Source of the DNA: Eriocheir sinensis
Taxonomy: Eukaryota; Arthropoda; Malacostraca; Decapoda; Varunidae
DNA: 64,000 nt
Assembly: GCF_024679095.1 (NCBI RefSeq)
Contig: NC_066509.1
Location: forward strand, 16,874,089-16,938,088
Direction: 5' to 3'
Positions 34,196-46,603 of this stretch are shown piece by piece (position 1 is the first letter of the stretch; every line of letters begins with the position of its first letter). A program made the position numbers and the translations under genes. The notes under the pieces are model-generated. The model saw nothing but the letters and a program-made list of their open reading frames with translations, did not search any database and was not told where the DNA came from.

Positions 34196-34196
<1 letters not shown>
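33474..34196 (-). pseudogene. LINE B ORF1: proline-rich protein with three CCHC zinc knuckles
   Basis: A gag-like ORF1 of a non-LTR element, which in such elements binds the element RNA. The upstream part (34114 to about 33820) is rich in Pro, His and Arg. After a frameshift near 33815 the frame encodes three perfect C-x2-C-x4-H-x4-C knuckles: CGRCRQRSHTVNHC, CDFCGRRGHLADQC and CAYCQRRGHTDDEC (about 33810-33630). The frame ends PLPLIR then TAA at about 33474-33476, and the endonuclease ORF2 continues in the same frame immediately afterwards. The 5' end of the copy touches the (CT)n tract at 34197. Confidence 0.85.

Positions 34197-34279
<83 letters not shown>
34197..34279. repeat. (CT)n microsatellite between head-to-head LINEs
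   Basis: About 41 CT units. It separates the 5' end of LINE B (minus) from the 5' end of the CR1-like LINE (plus). Confidence 0.97.
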
Positions 34280-34281
<2 letters not shown>

Positions 34282-36699
34282 CACGTCCTTCCATCCCGCC
34301 CGTGTAAATGACACCATACACCGCAACAGACTCGTAACATTGAACCCTCCAGTACCACCACCTCTATTACCAAGCTTCAAGATAACCTAAGAGTCCTTAG
34401 TTTCAATGCGCGTAGCCTAAGAAACAAGTTTGATGAACTGCGATGTCTTGCTCTGACAGAAAACTTTGACGTAATTGCTATAACCGAAACATTTATCGAC
34501 ACCACAAATATTGATTTAAGTTCCGAATACAACATAGATGGCTACAGATTCTTCAACAATGATCGTGTAAACCGTAGAGGGGGTGGTGTCGCCCTTTTTG
34601 TCAAAAGCTATTTGCAACCCACTGACAAAACACCAAGAAACAGTAACGTTGAACATTTGTGCGAGTAAACACTGCAAAGTCAATTTAAATATATCTGTCA
34701 CTTACAGGCCTCCGGGGCAATCACTCGATGCCGATCTTGAAATGTACAGCGTCTTAAGGCAGTCACTTAATAACAGCGACTCACTGATACTAGGAGACTT
34801 TAACCTCCCCCATATCGACTGGGCGACACTGTCGGGTACAGAAGGTGAGTCCCATAGAATGATCGAATTTCTAGAGGAAAATTATCTAAGCCAAATGGTT
34901 TCTGAACCAACTCGACAAAATAACATACTTGACCTTGTTATAGCGATCCAAGATAACCTAGTCAGTAATGTCACGGTAGGAGAACACCTCGGTTCCTGCG
35001 ATCATAAACTAGTGCGCGTTGACATTAGAGCTCAGACATCGGTGACTGAAAATAAAGTAAAGGTGCCCAATTTCAAAAGAGCCAACTTCGTAGAAATCCG
35101 ACGAAAACTAATAGATATGCAACTATCAGATGACGGCAATGTAGAGGACGCCTGGCTAAGCTTTAAAAATCACTTACTCACTCAGCAGGACACATTTATC
35201 CCATTGTGCGAGAAGCGAATTAACACTAACAAAAGTCCACCTTGGTTTAATAGCGAAATTAAACACTCAATCAAGGAGAGAAAAGTGTTTTACAGGTTAA
35301 AGAAAGAGCGAAGCACGCCCGAAAACATTAGACTTTACAATGATGCCAGGCGACGAATAAACAGATTAGTGCGTCAGGCAAAGCGTAGATATGAAGAAAA
35401 TATTGCAGCCAACTGTAAAAATAATCCGAAATCCTTCTTCAGTTACAAAAACAACAGAAAGGCGATCAGAAGTGGAATTGGACCTTTAACAAACAGTGAC
35501 GGTGCACTAGTGACTGACAGCCAACACGTTGCAAACCTATTAAACAATTACTTTTCCTCGGTGTTTAATAATAACAGTCCTCCCACCACCACCACCAACA
35601 CCAGTACTAATGTAAATCCTGAGCATGCATTGCCTAACTTTGAAATAAAACCCGATGAAGTCCTTAAAGCCCTCAAATCACTTAAAACAAATAAAAGTCC
35701 TGGACCTGACAAAGTATATCCAACTCTGCTGAAAGAAACAAAGAGCGAAATACTCTCCTCCCTCACAACCGTATTCAATATGTTCTTGCGACAAGGCATC
35801 GTCCCTTCAGATTGGAAAAAGGCTAACGTGACACCGATTTTTAAGAAAGGAGACAAAAAAGTACCAGGTAATTACAGGCCCATTAGTCTAACTTCGGTTG
35901 TAGGTAAGTTACTTGAGGGCATAATTAGAGACAAAATTGTGAGTTACCTTGAAAGCCACTCATTAATTGGAGACTCACAACATGGCTTCCGAAACAAAAG
36001 ATCCTGCCTATCAAACCTATTAGCTTTTTATAACGACCTCTTTACTGTTTATGACGTAACCAAATCACTGGGCGTAGTCTATCTTGATTTCCAGAAAGCG
36101 TTTGATAAAGTCCCGCATCATAAATTACTTTACAAATTAAAGCAAATAGGTATTGACGGTCAAGTAAACCAATGGATCGCGAATTGGTTGAGCAACAGAC
36201 AACAAAGAGTAGTGATTGACGGATTTAACTCAGAGTGGGCGCCGGTCACTAGTGGCGTCCCTCAGGGCTCGGTTCTTGGCCCAGTGCTCTTCATTATTTA
36301 CATCAACGACGTGGATGTTGGACTCAATAACCGCATTAGTAAACTTGCAGACGACACAAAGACTGGTAACTCGGTTCTCACTGACGAAGACAGGCAAAGC
36401 CTCCAAGAGGATTTGCACAAAATTTCAGCTTGGTCTGATAGATGGGAGATGCCCTTTAACGTAGACAAGTGCCAGGTCCTTCAAGTTGGAACAAGGAATA
36501 AGAAGTTCGATTACGAAATGCGCGGCGTTAAACTCAAAAGCGTTCAATGCGTCAAGGACTTGGGGGTCAAAATCGTGTCAAACCTCAAATTCTCACAGCA
36601 ATGCATCGATGCAGCAAATAAAGCGAACAGAATGTTGGGCTTCATTAAAAGAAACTTTTTATTCAAGAATAAAGATGTAATACTCCCGCTCTACAATAG
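34280..36699 (+). pseudogene. CR1-like LINE ORF2, 5' and central part (split by LTR element)
   Basis: Endonuclease-RT polyprotein of a CR1/L2-like LINE. The first frame (about 34380-34620) gives LSFNARSLRNKFDEL, IAITETFID and RRGGGVALFVK. After a frameshift near 34620 a long frame runs uninterrupted to the insertion point: [123 protein letters not shown], then the catalytic region SKLADDTKTGNSV. LADD replaces the more usual FADD. The frame stops making sense at 36700, where the LTR begins; the C-terminus continues at 41495. Confidence 0.92.
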
Positions 36700-37236
36700 T
36701 GTTACGCCACCCCCCCTACCACACACCATACACGGGCAGGCAGGTGGCGTGATCCCCAGAACAGCCACACGGGCACCAGTCACTCACAGCGGCCCACATC
36801 GAACACCGAGGGGAGGAGGGGACGAGGCAGGGCACAAAGGATACACGTTCAACACTAAGTTCTAGTTTAATGACAGCTAGGTTCCTCACACAGTACAGAG
36901 TACAGCAACTTTCAAGGGCACAGAACAGTTAATCAGGCACAGTACAGGGGCACGGCAGACACGCACACCGGATGCACACAGCTCGCGAGCGGAGCACACA
37001 GCTGAACACTCTCTAAGCCCAGACACGCCACCCTCAACTTCCCCTCAGCGCCTCTCGCTCGCCACTCTCCACTCTGCCGACTCAGCACTTCCTGCCCGGC
37101 GGCCGGAGGCCCCGGGCTCCCCTCTGTCTCTCTTGTCCCAACAAGTAGAGTTGCACCATGCTGAGCTAACATTGCATCATGCTACAATTTCCTCACATTA
37201 CACATACAATCATACACATACAGCACATTCGTAACA
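36700..37236 (-). repeat. 3' LTR of the Gypsy-type element
   Basis: 537 bp, apparently identical to 40958-41494. It is preceded on the element strand by the purine tract at 37237-37250. Confidence 0.95.
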
Positions 37237-37315
37237 CTATCTCCCCCTTCAGAAGGCAGTCGACCCGGCTGCCCCAACATTCAACAAACAAAACACATGA
37301 AATTAATCAAACTAA

Positions 37316-37785
37316 TCAGTCCCCTGGGACATCACTAAAGTCTCTTAACCATCCCGGCCGACGCCTCTCTTGCTGAGGGCGCCGCTGGGATGCGGGCGGC
37401 GGCAGGCAGGCGGTGGCACCCAGAGCCGCGTCGTCGGCCCCAGGTACTTGCTCAGGGTCGTCACTGACATCTGCCGCTTCGCCCGCACCGCCCATGTTCT
37501 CGTTCGCCCCTTGGTCGACCTCATACACGTCCCCTTCGCTGCTGCTGGGGCTCACGTCCCTCTTGCGCCGGTCGTATGTCTCCTTCATTTCATGGCCTGG
37601 CCTGCCCCCTTGAGCTTGCCCCGTACGCGTCGGTGCACCTCAGCCAGGCTTTCCTGCAGTGCCGCTGCGAAGCCAGAGGTGACGGTGGGCAAGCTCACGT
37701 CGGGAGGCCGCCCCGTGGCCAAATCCACCGGTAGCCTGAGCTCCCGGCCGAGCATTGAACACAGAAAAATACATGCAATACACAT
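37316..37785 (-). pseudogene. Integrase C-terminal remnant of the Gypsy-type element
   Basis: Two overlapping minus-strand frames read MLGRELRLPVDLATGRPPD, then ESLAEVHRRVRGKLKGAGQA, then KETYDRRKRDV. This is the segment that follows the integrase catalytic core in Gypsy elements. The HHCC and DDE parts are absent. It sits in its normal place, near the 3' LTR. Confidence 0.8.
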
Positions 37786-37899
37786 AAATCAGTCTGTCCT
37801 CCACAGTCTCTTCTCGCGCCCCCAAGGGGCTCCGCCTGTCAGCCACGCCGTCGACCACCCGCCAGTCCTCAGTGGGCTCTTCCACGCCATCCACTCCAC

Positions 37900-38340
37900 G
37901 TGACGCTCGGGACAGTCGACACCGGCTCCACGTGACGCTCGGGACAGTCGACACCGGCTCCTGGCCTCCACCCTCGGGGCAAGGTGCCCTCGCTCAGCCG
38001 TGACTACCTCCCCACGCAGCCATGCTCGAAAACCTCCTGGAAGCAAAGGGCACCATTCCGGTCACCCTCTCCAGCTCCCGTCCGAGGCCACCACGAGCCT
38101 TACTGGCCTGCGTCAGGTAGTCGAGGCCCAGCAAGCACGGCTCGTCTCGATCGGCGACGTCCATCGGCCGGCGCTCCACAGCGCTGCCTACGCCGATACG
38201 AGCCTCCACTGGCCCCTCCAGCAGCACACACTACCCCGGGTCAGGCCGCGCCGAGGACTCCTCAGCCCCCGGTGTCCACTGTCACGCGTCGTGGCTACAA
38301 CTGCTAAGCCTCCCACTGGCAACACGCTGGTCGGGCGGCG
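37900..38340 (-). pseudogene. Second copy of the protease-region module
   Basis: Downstream of the zinc knuckles the minus strand carries a protease-type RVTVDTG fragment (about 38265-38285). It then has a second, diverged copy of the RRPMDVADRDEPCLLGLDYL module (37994-38227), already seen at about 39520-39600. A 32-bp direct tandem repeat lies at 37896-37927 / 37928-37959. Confidence 0.75.
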
Positions 38341-38345
38341 GCAGC

Positions 38346-40469
38346 TTACACAAGGCGGGGCCCGAGGGCGGGAGACGGCTGGAGGTCGGCTCCCTTCTCC
38401 AGCCCGTCCGCGCTTCCCGCCCGCGCCGCGTCCCTGGGCCTGGGACAGGCACTCAAGCGGTGGCCTGACTGGCCACAGTCCTTACAGCGCGGCTGGAGGG
38501 CGTCGGGGCTCAGCCGGTCGAGGGAACGCGTCCTTCGCTCCCCCAGGCACCGACTGCACCTATGCCCCCTCTTGCCACAGCCCCCGCACGAGCCACGGAG
38601 ACCCTCCGGGCTCGCGTTCATCGACGCTGCCTTCATCTTCACCTTCGCCATCCGGCCCCGGAGGTCATGGCAGGGCGGGGCGGCCGCCGCTAGGCCGCTT
38701 GTCGTCGTCAACGCCCCGAACTCCAAGGCCTTCGTCAGCGCGTCATCGGTCCACGGCAGGGGGTGGGAGTCCTCGCCAGTTTCGTCCCTCAGCGCCCGGC
38801 AGTCCTCACAGAAGCGCTGTGTGCCGTCCTTCTTCATATCCAGGACGACTGCTGAGGGCCACGGACAGTCTGTCCGCTCCATCACCCCCTGCGCCGCCAG
38901 CTCGTTGACGGCGCGCTGCAATTCCTCCCGCCTGGCCGGCACGACACGTCGGGGCGGGCTCCTGGTGGGCGCACCATTTCCCGTGCTGATGTTGTGATTC
39001 AACAACCCCGTGCAGCCCAGCAGGTCCAATCCACCCCCGCTGAACACGTCCGCGCACCGAGCCAGGGTGTGGCGCACCTTCGTCTGCGCCTCCGTCAGGT
39101 GAGCGGCGCTCCGGTGCACCGAATCCTCCAGGAAGTCGGGCAGCGGCCTCACAGCGGCCGACTCCGCACTCCCCGACGCCTCCTCTTGTTGCTCCACCTC
39201 TACACAGGTGCCCAGCTTGGCACCAGCGGGTACTTTCCGAGCCTCGTCGGAGGAGTTAGCCACCAGCACCGTGACTGACTCCTCCCCCGCTCCTTCGAGA
39301 CTCCCTCCGGCTGCCACACCACCAGGCAGCTGCAGGCCCTCCGTGGACTCCACCGTGCCTTCCGCTGGCATCGCGTCCGACCGGCAACACAGGACCCTAG
39401 CCTCCGTCCCCGGGGCAAGGTGCAGTCGCTCCGCCGCGACTACCTCTGCACAGCCGACCTTCGGGAGCAAAGGCGCCTGTCCGCGCAGCCTCTCCAGCTC
39501 CCGTCCAAGGTCGGCACAGGCCTCGCCCTGCGGCAGGTAGTCGAGGCCCAGCACGCACGGCTCGTCTCGATCGGCGACGTCCATCGGCCGGCGCTCCACA
39601 GCGCTGCCTACGCCGATACGAGCCTCCACTGGGCCCTCAGACTGCACGCAGTGCCCCGTGACGCCACACAGCCTCTGTGGCGCGTCCTGGAGTCGTGTAG
39701 CGGCCGGCATGTCAGGCCGCCCCAAGGTCCTCTCGGCGCTCCCCACCAAGCGGCCGGGCCCGTCCACTGAGCCCCGTAGCGCTGTCGTCAGCAGCAGCGC
39801 CTTCTCATCCTCGCCCCAGCTCTGGGCAGCAGCTGGCATCTTGAACTGGGCCTCCCATGCCAACTTCCCGTCGTGCCCCGCTGGCTTAAGCCTCCCTGAG
39901 CACGGGGAGGCCGAGGGGCCGCAGAGAGGAGCGGGCGGACCACGTGGGCTGCAAGCCGGCCGGCATGGCGGAGAGGGAGGCGGTGAGAGAGGCAACGAGG
40001 CAGGGTTAATGGGTCCGACTCCAGCACCAGCTGGACCCAAGGGAGCGGCTCCGACGGCTCCCCAGCCTCCTGCAGCCTCCACCGGCTCCGCCACGACGCC
40101 ACCGGGCTTCAGGGGCCCTTGCCAGGGACCCCACGCGGAGCCCCGCCAGTCCGCCACCCGTGCACCCGCCGCCAGCACACGTGACGCTTCTTGTTCCTCC
40201 CCGCACCACGTTGCCACCTCTCGCTGCTGCCATGGGAGAGAGAGCGGACTACGTGACCTGCGAGCCGGCTGGCATGGAGGAGAGGGTGGGGGTGAGGGAG
40301 GCAACGAGGCGGGGGCTCCCCAACCTCCTGCGGCAGCTATTGGTTCCGCCACGACGCTACCAGGCTCCAGGAGTCCTTGCCAGGAGCCCCAGATAGGCCC
40401 CTGCAGGACCGCCGCCCCGGCGCTTCCTGCCAGAACTGAGCCTTCTTCCTCCGCGTGCGACGGTGCCAC
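38346..40469 (-). pseudogene. Scrambled gag-pol ORF (707 codons): duplicated Pro/Gly block, protease-region, RT fragment, zinc knuckles
   Basis: A long open minus-strand frame. Residues about 28-51 and 112-135 are a duplicated block (GSWQGLLEPGSVVAEP and GPWQGPLKPGGVVAEP). Residues about 280-340 resemble the region between protease and RT of Gypsy elements (RPMDVADRDEPCVLGLDYL). Residues about 470-595 match the start of a Gypsy RT (DVFSGGGLDLLGCTGLLNHN, REELQRAVNELAAQGVMER, DMKKDGTQRFCEDCRALRDE) but stop before the catalytic Asp box. Then come two zinc knuckles, CGGCGKRGHRCSRC and CKDCGQSGHRLSAC, which belong upstream of protease in an intact element. Open but functionally senseless as polymerase. 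Confidence 0.85.
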
Positions 40470-40541
40470 CTCTCGCAGCTGCCTCTCCGCCTCCCTCAGG
40501 CCTCGGACCTCGCCTTCCGGGTCCGCACCTCCTCCAGCCGT

Positions 40542-40907
40542 TCACCTCGCGCTGTCGCAGCCCTGGTCGGTGTACTGCTGGGTTTCCACCTTCAGCGACG
40601 AGAAACAGCTCTGGAGGACATCGGCAAGATGGCGTGCCTGCTCGTCTGCCCTCTCTTCTGCCCTCCGAGCCTGCTCGCGTGCCCTCTCGTCTGCCCTCTG
40701 AGCCTGCTCGCGTGCCCTCTCGTCTGCCCTCTCTTCTGCCCTCCGAGCCTGCTCGCGTGCCCTCTCGTCTGCCCTCTGATCCAAATCCTGCCTCATACTG
40801 GCCAGCATGGCAGCGAACAATTCCATCTGGCCCGGCTTCACCTCACCCGGGTCAGCCTCGGCCTTGCCCGTCTCCTCACCCTCACGGCGATCACTGGGGG
40901 ACGCCAT
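40542..40907 (-). CDS. Gag-like N-terminal ORF with coiled-coil repeats
   Basis: 121 codons starting at ATG 40907, about 50 bp inside the 5' LTR, where gag normally starts. After MASPSDRREGEETGK comes a block of repeated ADERAREQARRAEE-type units (about residues 48-90) that should form a charged coiled coil. The DNA there is a GC-rich tandem repeat (about 40640-40790). The frame ends SFSSLKVETQQ-like and stops. It is much shorter than a complete Gypsy gag and lacks a capsid region I can recognise. Confidence 0.6.
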   Translation of the reverse strand: MASPSDRREGEETGKAEADPGEVKPGQMELFAAMLASMRQDLDQRADERAREQARRAEERADERAREQAQRADERAREQARRAEERADEQARHLADVLQSCFSSLKVETQQYTDQGCDSAR

Positions 40908-40957
40908 GACACTCGGCGCGCTTCACTGTTCACTTATCCCACTCCTTTGACACCAAA

Positions 40958-41494
40958 TGTTACGCCACCCCCCCTACCACACACCATACACGGGCAGGCA
41001 GGTGGCGTGATCCCCAGAACAGCCACACGGGCACCAGTCACTCACAGCGGCCCACATCGAACACCGAGGGGAGGAGGGGACGAGGCAGGGCACAAAGGAT
41101 ACACGTTCAACACTAAGTTCTAGTTTAATGACAGCTAGGTTCCTCACACAGTACAGAGTACAGCAACTTTCAAGGGCACAGAACAGTTAATCAGGCACAG
41201 TACAGGGGCACGGCAGACACGCACACCGGATGCACACAGCTCGCGAGCGGAGCACACAGCTGAACACTCTCTAAGCCCAGACACGCCACCCTCAACTTCC
41301 CCTCAGCGCCTCTCGCTCGCCACTCTCCACTCTGCCGACTCAGCACTTCCTGCCCGGCGGCCGGAGGCCCCGGGCTCCCCTCTGTCTCTCTTGTCCCAAC
41401 AAGTAGAGTTGCACCATGCTGAGCTAACATTGCATCATGCTACAATTTCCTCACATTACACATACAATCATACACATACAGCACATTCGTAACA
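40958..41494 (-). repeat. 5' LTR of the Gypsy-type element
   Basis: 537 bp, apparently identical to 36700-37236. On the element strand it is followed by the primer-binding-like TTTGGTGTCAAAGGAGTGGG. Confidence 0.95.
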
Positions 41495-42221
<727 letters not shown>

Positions 42222-42299
42222 TCTTTCTTTATTTTTACATCTTACATATTGTAAATGTGTACATATATGTTGATGAGCGGGCAACGGCCCGCCGCTGGG

Positions 42300-42472
<173 letters not shown>

Positions 42473-42644
42473 AATCAATCAATTTATCTATATCTATAAT
42501 CAATCAATATCTATCATGAGCAAGGATACTAATGTCTAAAAGAAAGCTCAAGAAATTTATTGCAAAGCTTCATTCCATTATTTATGATGATCATTAAACC
42601 TTACCATGCCTATGTAGCTGCTGAGATAAGGTGTATATCTTTTT

Positions 42645-42794
<150 letters not shown>

Positions 42795-43051
42795 ATATAT
42801 TATTTATTTTTTTTACAACAAATGAGACAGCTCAAGGGCACAAAAAAAGCAAACAATAATAAAAAAAAGCCCGCTACTCGCTGCTCCTAAAAAAGAATCA
42901 AAAGAGGTGGCTAAAAGAGAGGTCAATTTCGGGAGGAGAGGTGTCCTGATAACCTCCTCTTGAAAGAATTCAAGTCGTAGGCAGGAGGAAATACAGATGA
43001 AGGAAGATTGTTCCAGAGTTTACCAGCGTGAGGGATGAAAGAGTGAAGATG

Positions 43052-44935
43052 TTAGTTAACTCTTGCATAAGGGGTTTGGACAGTATAGGGATGAGCATGA
43101 GTAGAAAGTCGTGTGCAGCGGGGCCGCGGGAGGGGGGAAGGCATGCAGTTAGCAAGTTCAGAAGTGCAGTCAGCGTGGAAATATCGATAGAAGATAGAAA
43201 GAGAGGCAACATCGCGACGGAATTTAAGAGGTAGAAGACTATCAGTATGAAGAGGAGAGCTGATGAGACGAAGAGCCTTTGACTCCACTCTGTCCAGAAG
43301 AGCTGTGTGAGTGGAGCCCCCCCACACGTGAGATGCATACTCCATACGAGGGCGGACAAGGCCCCTGTATATGGATAGCAACTGCGCGGAGGAGAAGAAC
43401 TGGCGGAGACGATACAGAACGCCCAACCTCGAGGAAGCTGATTTAGCGAGAGAGGAGATGTGAAGTTTCCAGTTGAAGTTTTGAGTTAAGGATAGACCGA
43501 GGATGTTTAGTGTTGAAGATGGTGATAGCTGAATATTGTCGAAGAATAGGGGATAGGTGTTTGGAAGATTGTGTCGAGTTGATAGGTGGAGAAATTGAGT
43601 TTTTGAGGCATTGAAGGACACAAGGTTCCTTGTGCCCCAATCGGAAATGATAGCAAGGTCTGAGGTTAAGCGCTCTGCAGCCTCCAGTCTGGAGTCGTGT
43701 ACTTCCTGTTGGGATTGCCTTTTATTGAAAGAAGTTGAATAATGCAGAGTGGAGTCGTCGGCGTATGATTGGACAGGACAGTTTGTTATGGAAAGAAGAT
43801 CATTGATGAATAACAGGAAGAGAGTGGGTGATAGGACAGAGCCCTGTGGAACACCTATGTTGATAGGTTTAGGGGAAGAACAGTGACCGTCTACCACCGC
43901 AGAGATAGAACGGCCGGAAAGGAAACTGGAGATAAAGGAACAGAGAGAGGGATAGAATCTGAAAGAGGGCAGTTTAGAAAGCAAAGACTTGTGCCAGACT
44001 TTATCGAAGGCTTTCAATATGTCTAGTGCAACAGAGAAAGTTTCACCGAAACGGCTAAGAGAGGATGACAAAGAGTCAGTTAAGAGAGCAAGAAGATCGC
44101 CAGTAGAACGCCCATTGCGGAACCCATACTGGCGATCAGATAGAAGGTTAGAAGTGGAAAGGTGTTTTTGAATCTTCCGGTTAAGGATTGATTCAAAATC
44201 TTTAGATAGACAGGAAAGTAAAGCTATTGGGCGGTAGTTTGAGGGATTGGAACGGTCACCCTTCTTAGGCACAGGCTGTACAAAGGCATACTTCCAGCAG
44301 GAAGGAAAGGTAGATGTTGATAGGCAGAGACGAAAGAGTTTGACCAGGCAGGGTGTCAGCACGGAAGCACAGTTTTTAAAGACAATAGGAGGCACTCCAT
44401 CAGGTCCATAAGCCTTCTGAGAGTTGAGGCCAGAGAGGGCATAGAAAACATCATTTGGAAGAATCTTAATAACAGGCATAAAGGAGTCAGAGGGGGGATG
44501 AGTAGGAGGAATATGCCCAGAATCGTCCAGGGTGGAGTTCTTACAGAAAGTTTGAGCGAAGAGTTCAGCCTTAGAGACAGATGAGACGGTAGTACTGCCG
44601 TCAGGGTTAAGGAGAGGAGAGAAAGAGGAAGAAGTGAAATTGGAGGAAATATTATTGGCTAGATGCCAGAAGTCACGGGAAGAATTAGAAGAAGCAAGGT
44701 GTTGACATTTTCTATTGATAAAGGAAGTTTTGGTAAGTCGGAGAATAGATTTGGCACGATTCCGGGCTGAAATGTAAAGGTCATAGTTAGCGGGAGTTCG
44801 AAGGCTCTGGAACCTTTTGTGAGCTGCCTCTCTATCTTTAATAGCACGAGAACAAGCATGATTAAACCAAGGCTTTTTAGCATGAGGAGTATAGAAAGAA
44901 CGTGGAATGTATGCCTCCATTCCAGAGACAATCAC
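43052..44935 (-). pseudogene. Family J copy 2 reverse transcriptase
   Basis: 627 open codons: AKKPWFNHACSRAIKDRE and NRKCQHLASSN (linker), [69 protein letters not shown], the catalytic QSYADDSTLHY and a C-terminal [16 protein letters not shown] single TAA replaces a glutamine codon after PYARVN (near 43050); the usual tail (PSSVFPPAYDLNSF) follows in the same frame to about 42975. Apart from this stop the RT is intact. Confidence 0.88.
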
Positions 44936-44939
44936 CTCT

Positions 44940-45880
44940 GAGATGCGCTGGGCACATACAGAGGGGTCTCTCTCCTGGAAGTAGTAATCATTCCACGGGA
45001 AATCGGAAAATTACATCCTCAGGTCGTCCCACCGAGCTGAAGCAAAATGCCAGAAGCATCGCCTCGTCGGTGGGTCCAGAGGATGTACAGGAGCGATAGG
45101 ACAGGAAACAGAAATAAGGCTATGATCGGAGGAGCCCAACGGAGAAAACAGTTTGACAGAATAAGCAGAAGGATTAGAGGTAAGGAAGAGGTCTAGAATG
45201 TTGGGCCTGTCTCCAAGACGGTCGGGAATACCAACTGCTCTAGGTCGTTGAGGAGAGCAAAGTTGTAGGCTTGTTCACCAGGCTGGTCAGTGAAAGAGGA
45301 TGAAAGCCAAAGCTGGTGGTGAACATTGAAATTTCCAAAGATGGAGATTTCAGCGAAGGGAGAGTGAGTCAAGATGTGCTTCAAATTAGAATTCAAATAG
45401 TCAAAGAATTTTACATAGTTAATAGAGTTAGGTGAGAGATAAACAGCACAGATGTATTTTGTAATAGAATGACAATGAAATCTTAGCCAGATGGTGGAAA
45501 ATTCAGAAGAGTCAAGGTCGTGGGCACGAGAGCAAGTGATGTCGTTGCGCACGTAGGCGCAACATCCAGCTTTGGATTGAAATTTAGGATAGAGATAGTA
45601 GGAGGGAACAGAATAGAGGTTGCTGTCAGTATCCTCAGAAACCTGTGTTTCGGTGAGGAAGAGAAGATGAGGTTTAGAGGAGGAGAGATGGTGTTCCACA
45701 GAATGAAAATTAGAACGAAGACCACGAATGCTGCAGAAATTGATAAGGAGGAGGTTCGAGGAGTTATCAGGACACCTCTCAAGTCGGCAACCAAAAGGGG
45801 AGTCCTCCCTGGGGGAATTTATGCCCCCCCCCCCTCCCCCCAGGCGGGGACTCCGAGCCAGTGTTGTTTCTCGCCATTTT
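44940..45880 (-). pseudogene. Family J copy 2 endonuclease
   Basis: An EEP endonuclease in shifting frames. The start MARNNTGSESPPGGRGGG (45880) lies beside a run of Gs where a slip changes frame. Then come INFCSIRGLRSNFHSVEHH, PHLLFLTETQVSED (catalytic Glu), IFGNFNVHH, and after a shift near 45200 [13 protein letters not shown] and [12 protein letters not shown]. At least two frameshifts and one stop make it inactive. Confidence 0.8.
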
Positions 45881-46125
45881 GAATTTTGAATTTTGGGAAA
45901 AGGTTTGTGTGTTGTGTGAATGTAGTGTGGTGTAGAAAGAGAGAGGAACTGTCTTTAGAGAGCATGCTGAACTGCTCACTAGTGTTGATGAGACAAAAGG
46001 GAAACGGTTAGTGAGGACATGGGAAGGGTCTTTGCAGGGCTTCAGCACCCTCCTAACTTCCCATATCTTCACCGGGAGTAGCTCACGCCCGTTCGGTAGG
46101 TGTCTTCCTACCTCCTCCTGCCTCC

Positions 46126-46346
46126 TGGAACAAGAAATAAGAAGTTCGATTACGAAATGCGCGGCATCAAACTCAAAAGCGTTCATTGCGTCAAGGACAT
46201 GGGTGTCAAAATCGCGTGAGTGAGTGAGTGAGTGAGTGAGTCACTCACTCACTCACGCGATTTTGACACCCATGTCCTTGACGCAATGAACGCTTTTGAG
46301 TTTGACGCCGCGCATTTCGTAATCGAACTTCTTATTTCTTGTTCCA
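46126..46346. repeat. Near-perfect palindrome with ~106-bp arms
   Basis: 46126-46240 and 46241-46346 are reverse complements with one mismatch, apart from a different number of GTGA/TCAC units at the centre (six versus four). There is no spacer. Each arm is the same piece of the CR1-like RT (RNKKFDYEMRG, then CVKDMGVKIA), so the LINE fragment is present head-to-head. Confidence 0.95.
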
Positions 46347-46603
46347 ACATGAAGGACCTGGCACTTGTCTACGTTAAAGGGCATCTCCCATCTATCAGAC
46401 CATGCTGAAATTTTGTGCAGATCTTCTTGGAGGGTTTGCCTGTCTTCGTCAGTGAGAGCCGAGTTACCAATCTTTGTGTCGTCTGCAAATTTATAACTGC
46501 AACTATGAGTCCAACATCCACATCGTTGATGTAAATAATGAAGAGCACTGGGCCAAGAACCGAGCCCTGAGGGACGCCACTAGTGACCGGCGCCCACTCT
46601 TAG
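46126..46603 (-). pseudogene. CR1-like LINE fragment, part 2 of a split copy
   Basis: The minus strand encodes [37 protein letters not shown] and RNKKFDYEMRGVKLKS, with frameshifts. It is the direct continuation of 48843-49160: at the TTAA site both halves match the CR1 sequence around 36220-36240 base for base. Confidence 0.88.

Larger units (their letters stand above)
30442..34196 (-). mobile_element. LINE B (non-LTR retrotransposon), nearly full length
   Basis: Element of about 3.75 kb: ORF1 with zinc knuckles, ORF2 endonuclease and RT, then a 3' UTR (30442-30598) and an A/T-rich tail ending directly in GA units. On its own strand it is preceded by (GA)n (34197-34279) and followed by (GA)7 (30427-30441). 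Several frameshifts make it inactive. Confidence 0.82.
36700..41494 (-). mobile_element. Ty3/Gypsy-type LTR element, rearranged and apparently non-autonomous
   Basis: A 4795-bp element on the minus strand with two 537-bp LTRs (36700-37236 and 40958-41494) that I read as identical. LTR ends are TGTTACG and CGTAACA. The flanks ATAG / CTAG give a 4-bp target duplication with one mismatch. On the element strand, a TGG-starting primer-binding-like site lies next to the 5' LTR (about 40936-40957) and a purine tract GAAGGGGGAGATAG directly precedes the 3' LTR (37237-37250). The interior keeps gag-like, zinc-knuckle, protease-region, RT-fragment and integrase-tail pieces, but in scrambled order and without RT core, RNase H or the integrase catalytic core. 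Confidence 0.92.
42810..46125 (-). mobile_element. Family J LINE copy 2, nearly full length
   Basis: Best copy of the LINE family found five times here. Order on the minus strand: probable 5' UTR (46125-45880), endonuclease (about 45880-44940), RT (44935-42975) and 3' UTR with the TTTTAGGAGCAGCGAGTAGC signature (about 42860-42900). The tail AAAAAAATAAATAATATATGA then enters (TC)n(TA)n. Confidence 0.85.

Noticed and set aside
27710..34196. Plus-strand frames across LINE A and LINE B (for example 29228-29635, 33225-33674)
   Set aside because: They are shadows of the minus-strand LINE coding sequence.
38000..38908. 302-codon plus-strand frame, and the 347-codon frame at 39658-40701
   Set aside because: Both lie antisense to the GC-rich Gypsy gag-pol remnants. 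Long open frames are expected opposite such sequence and no domain is visible.
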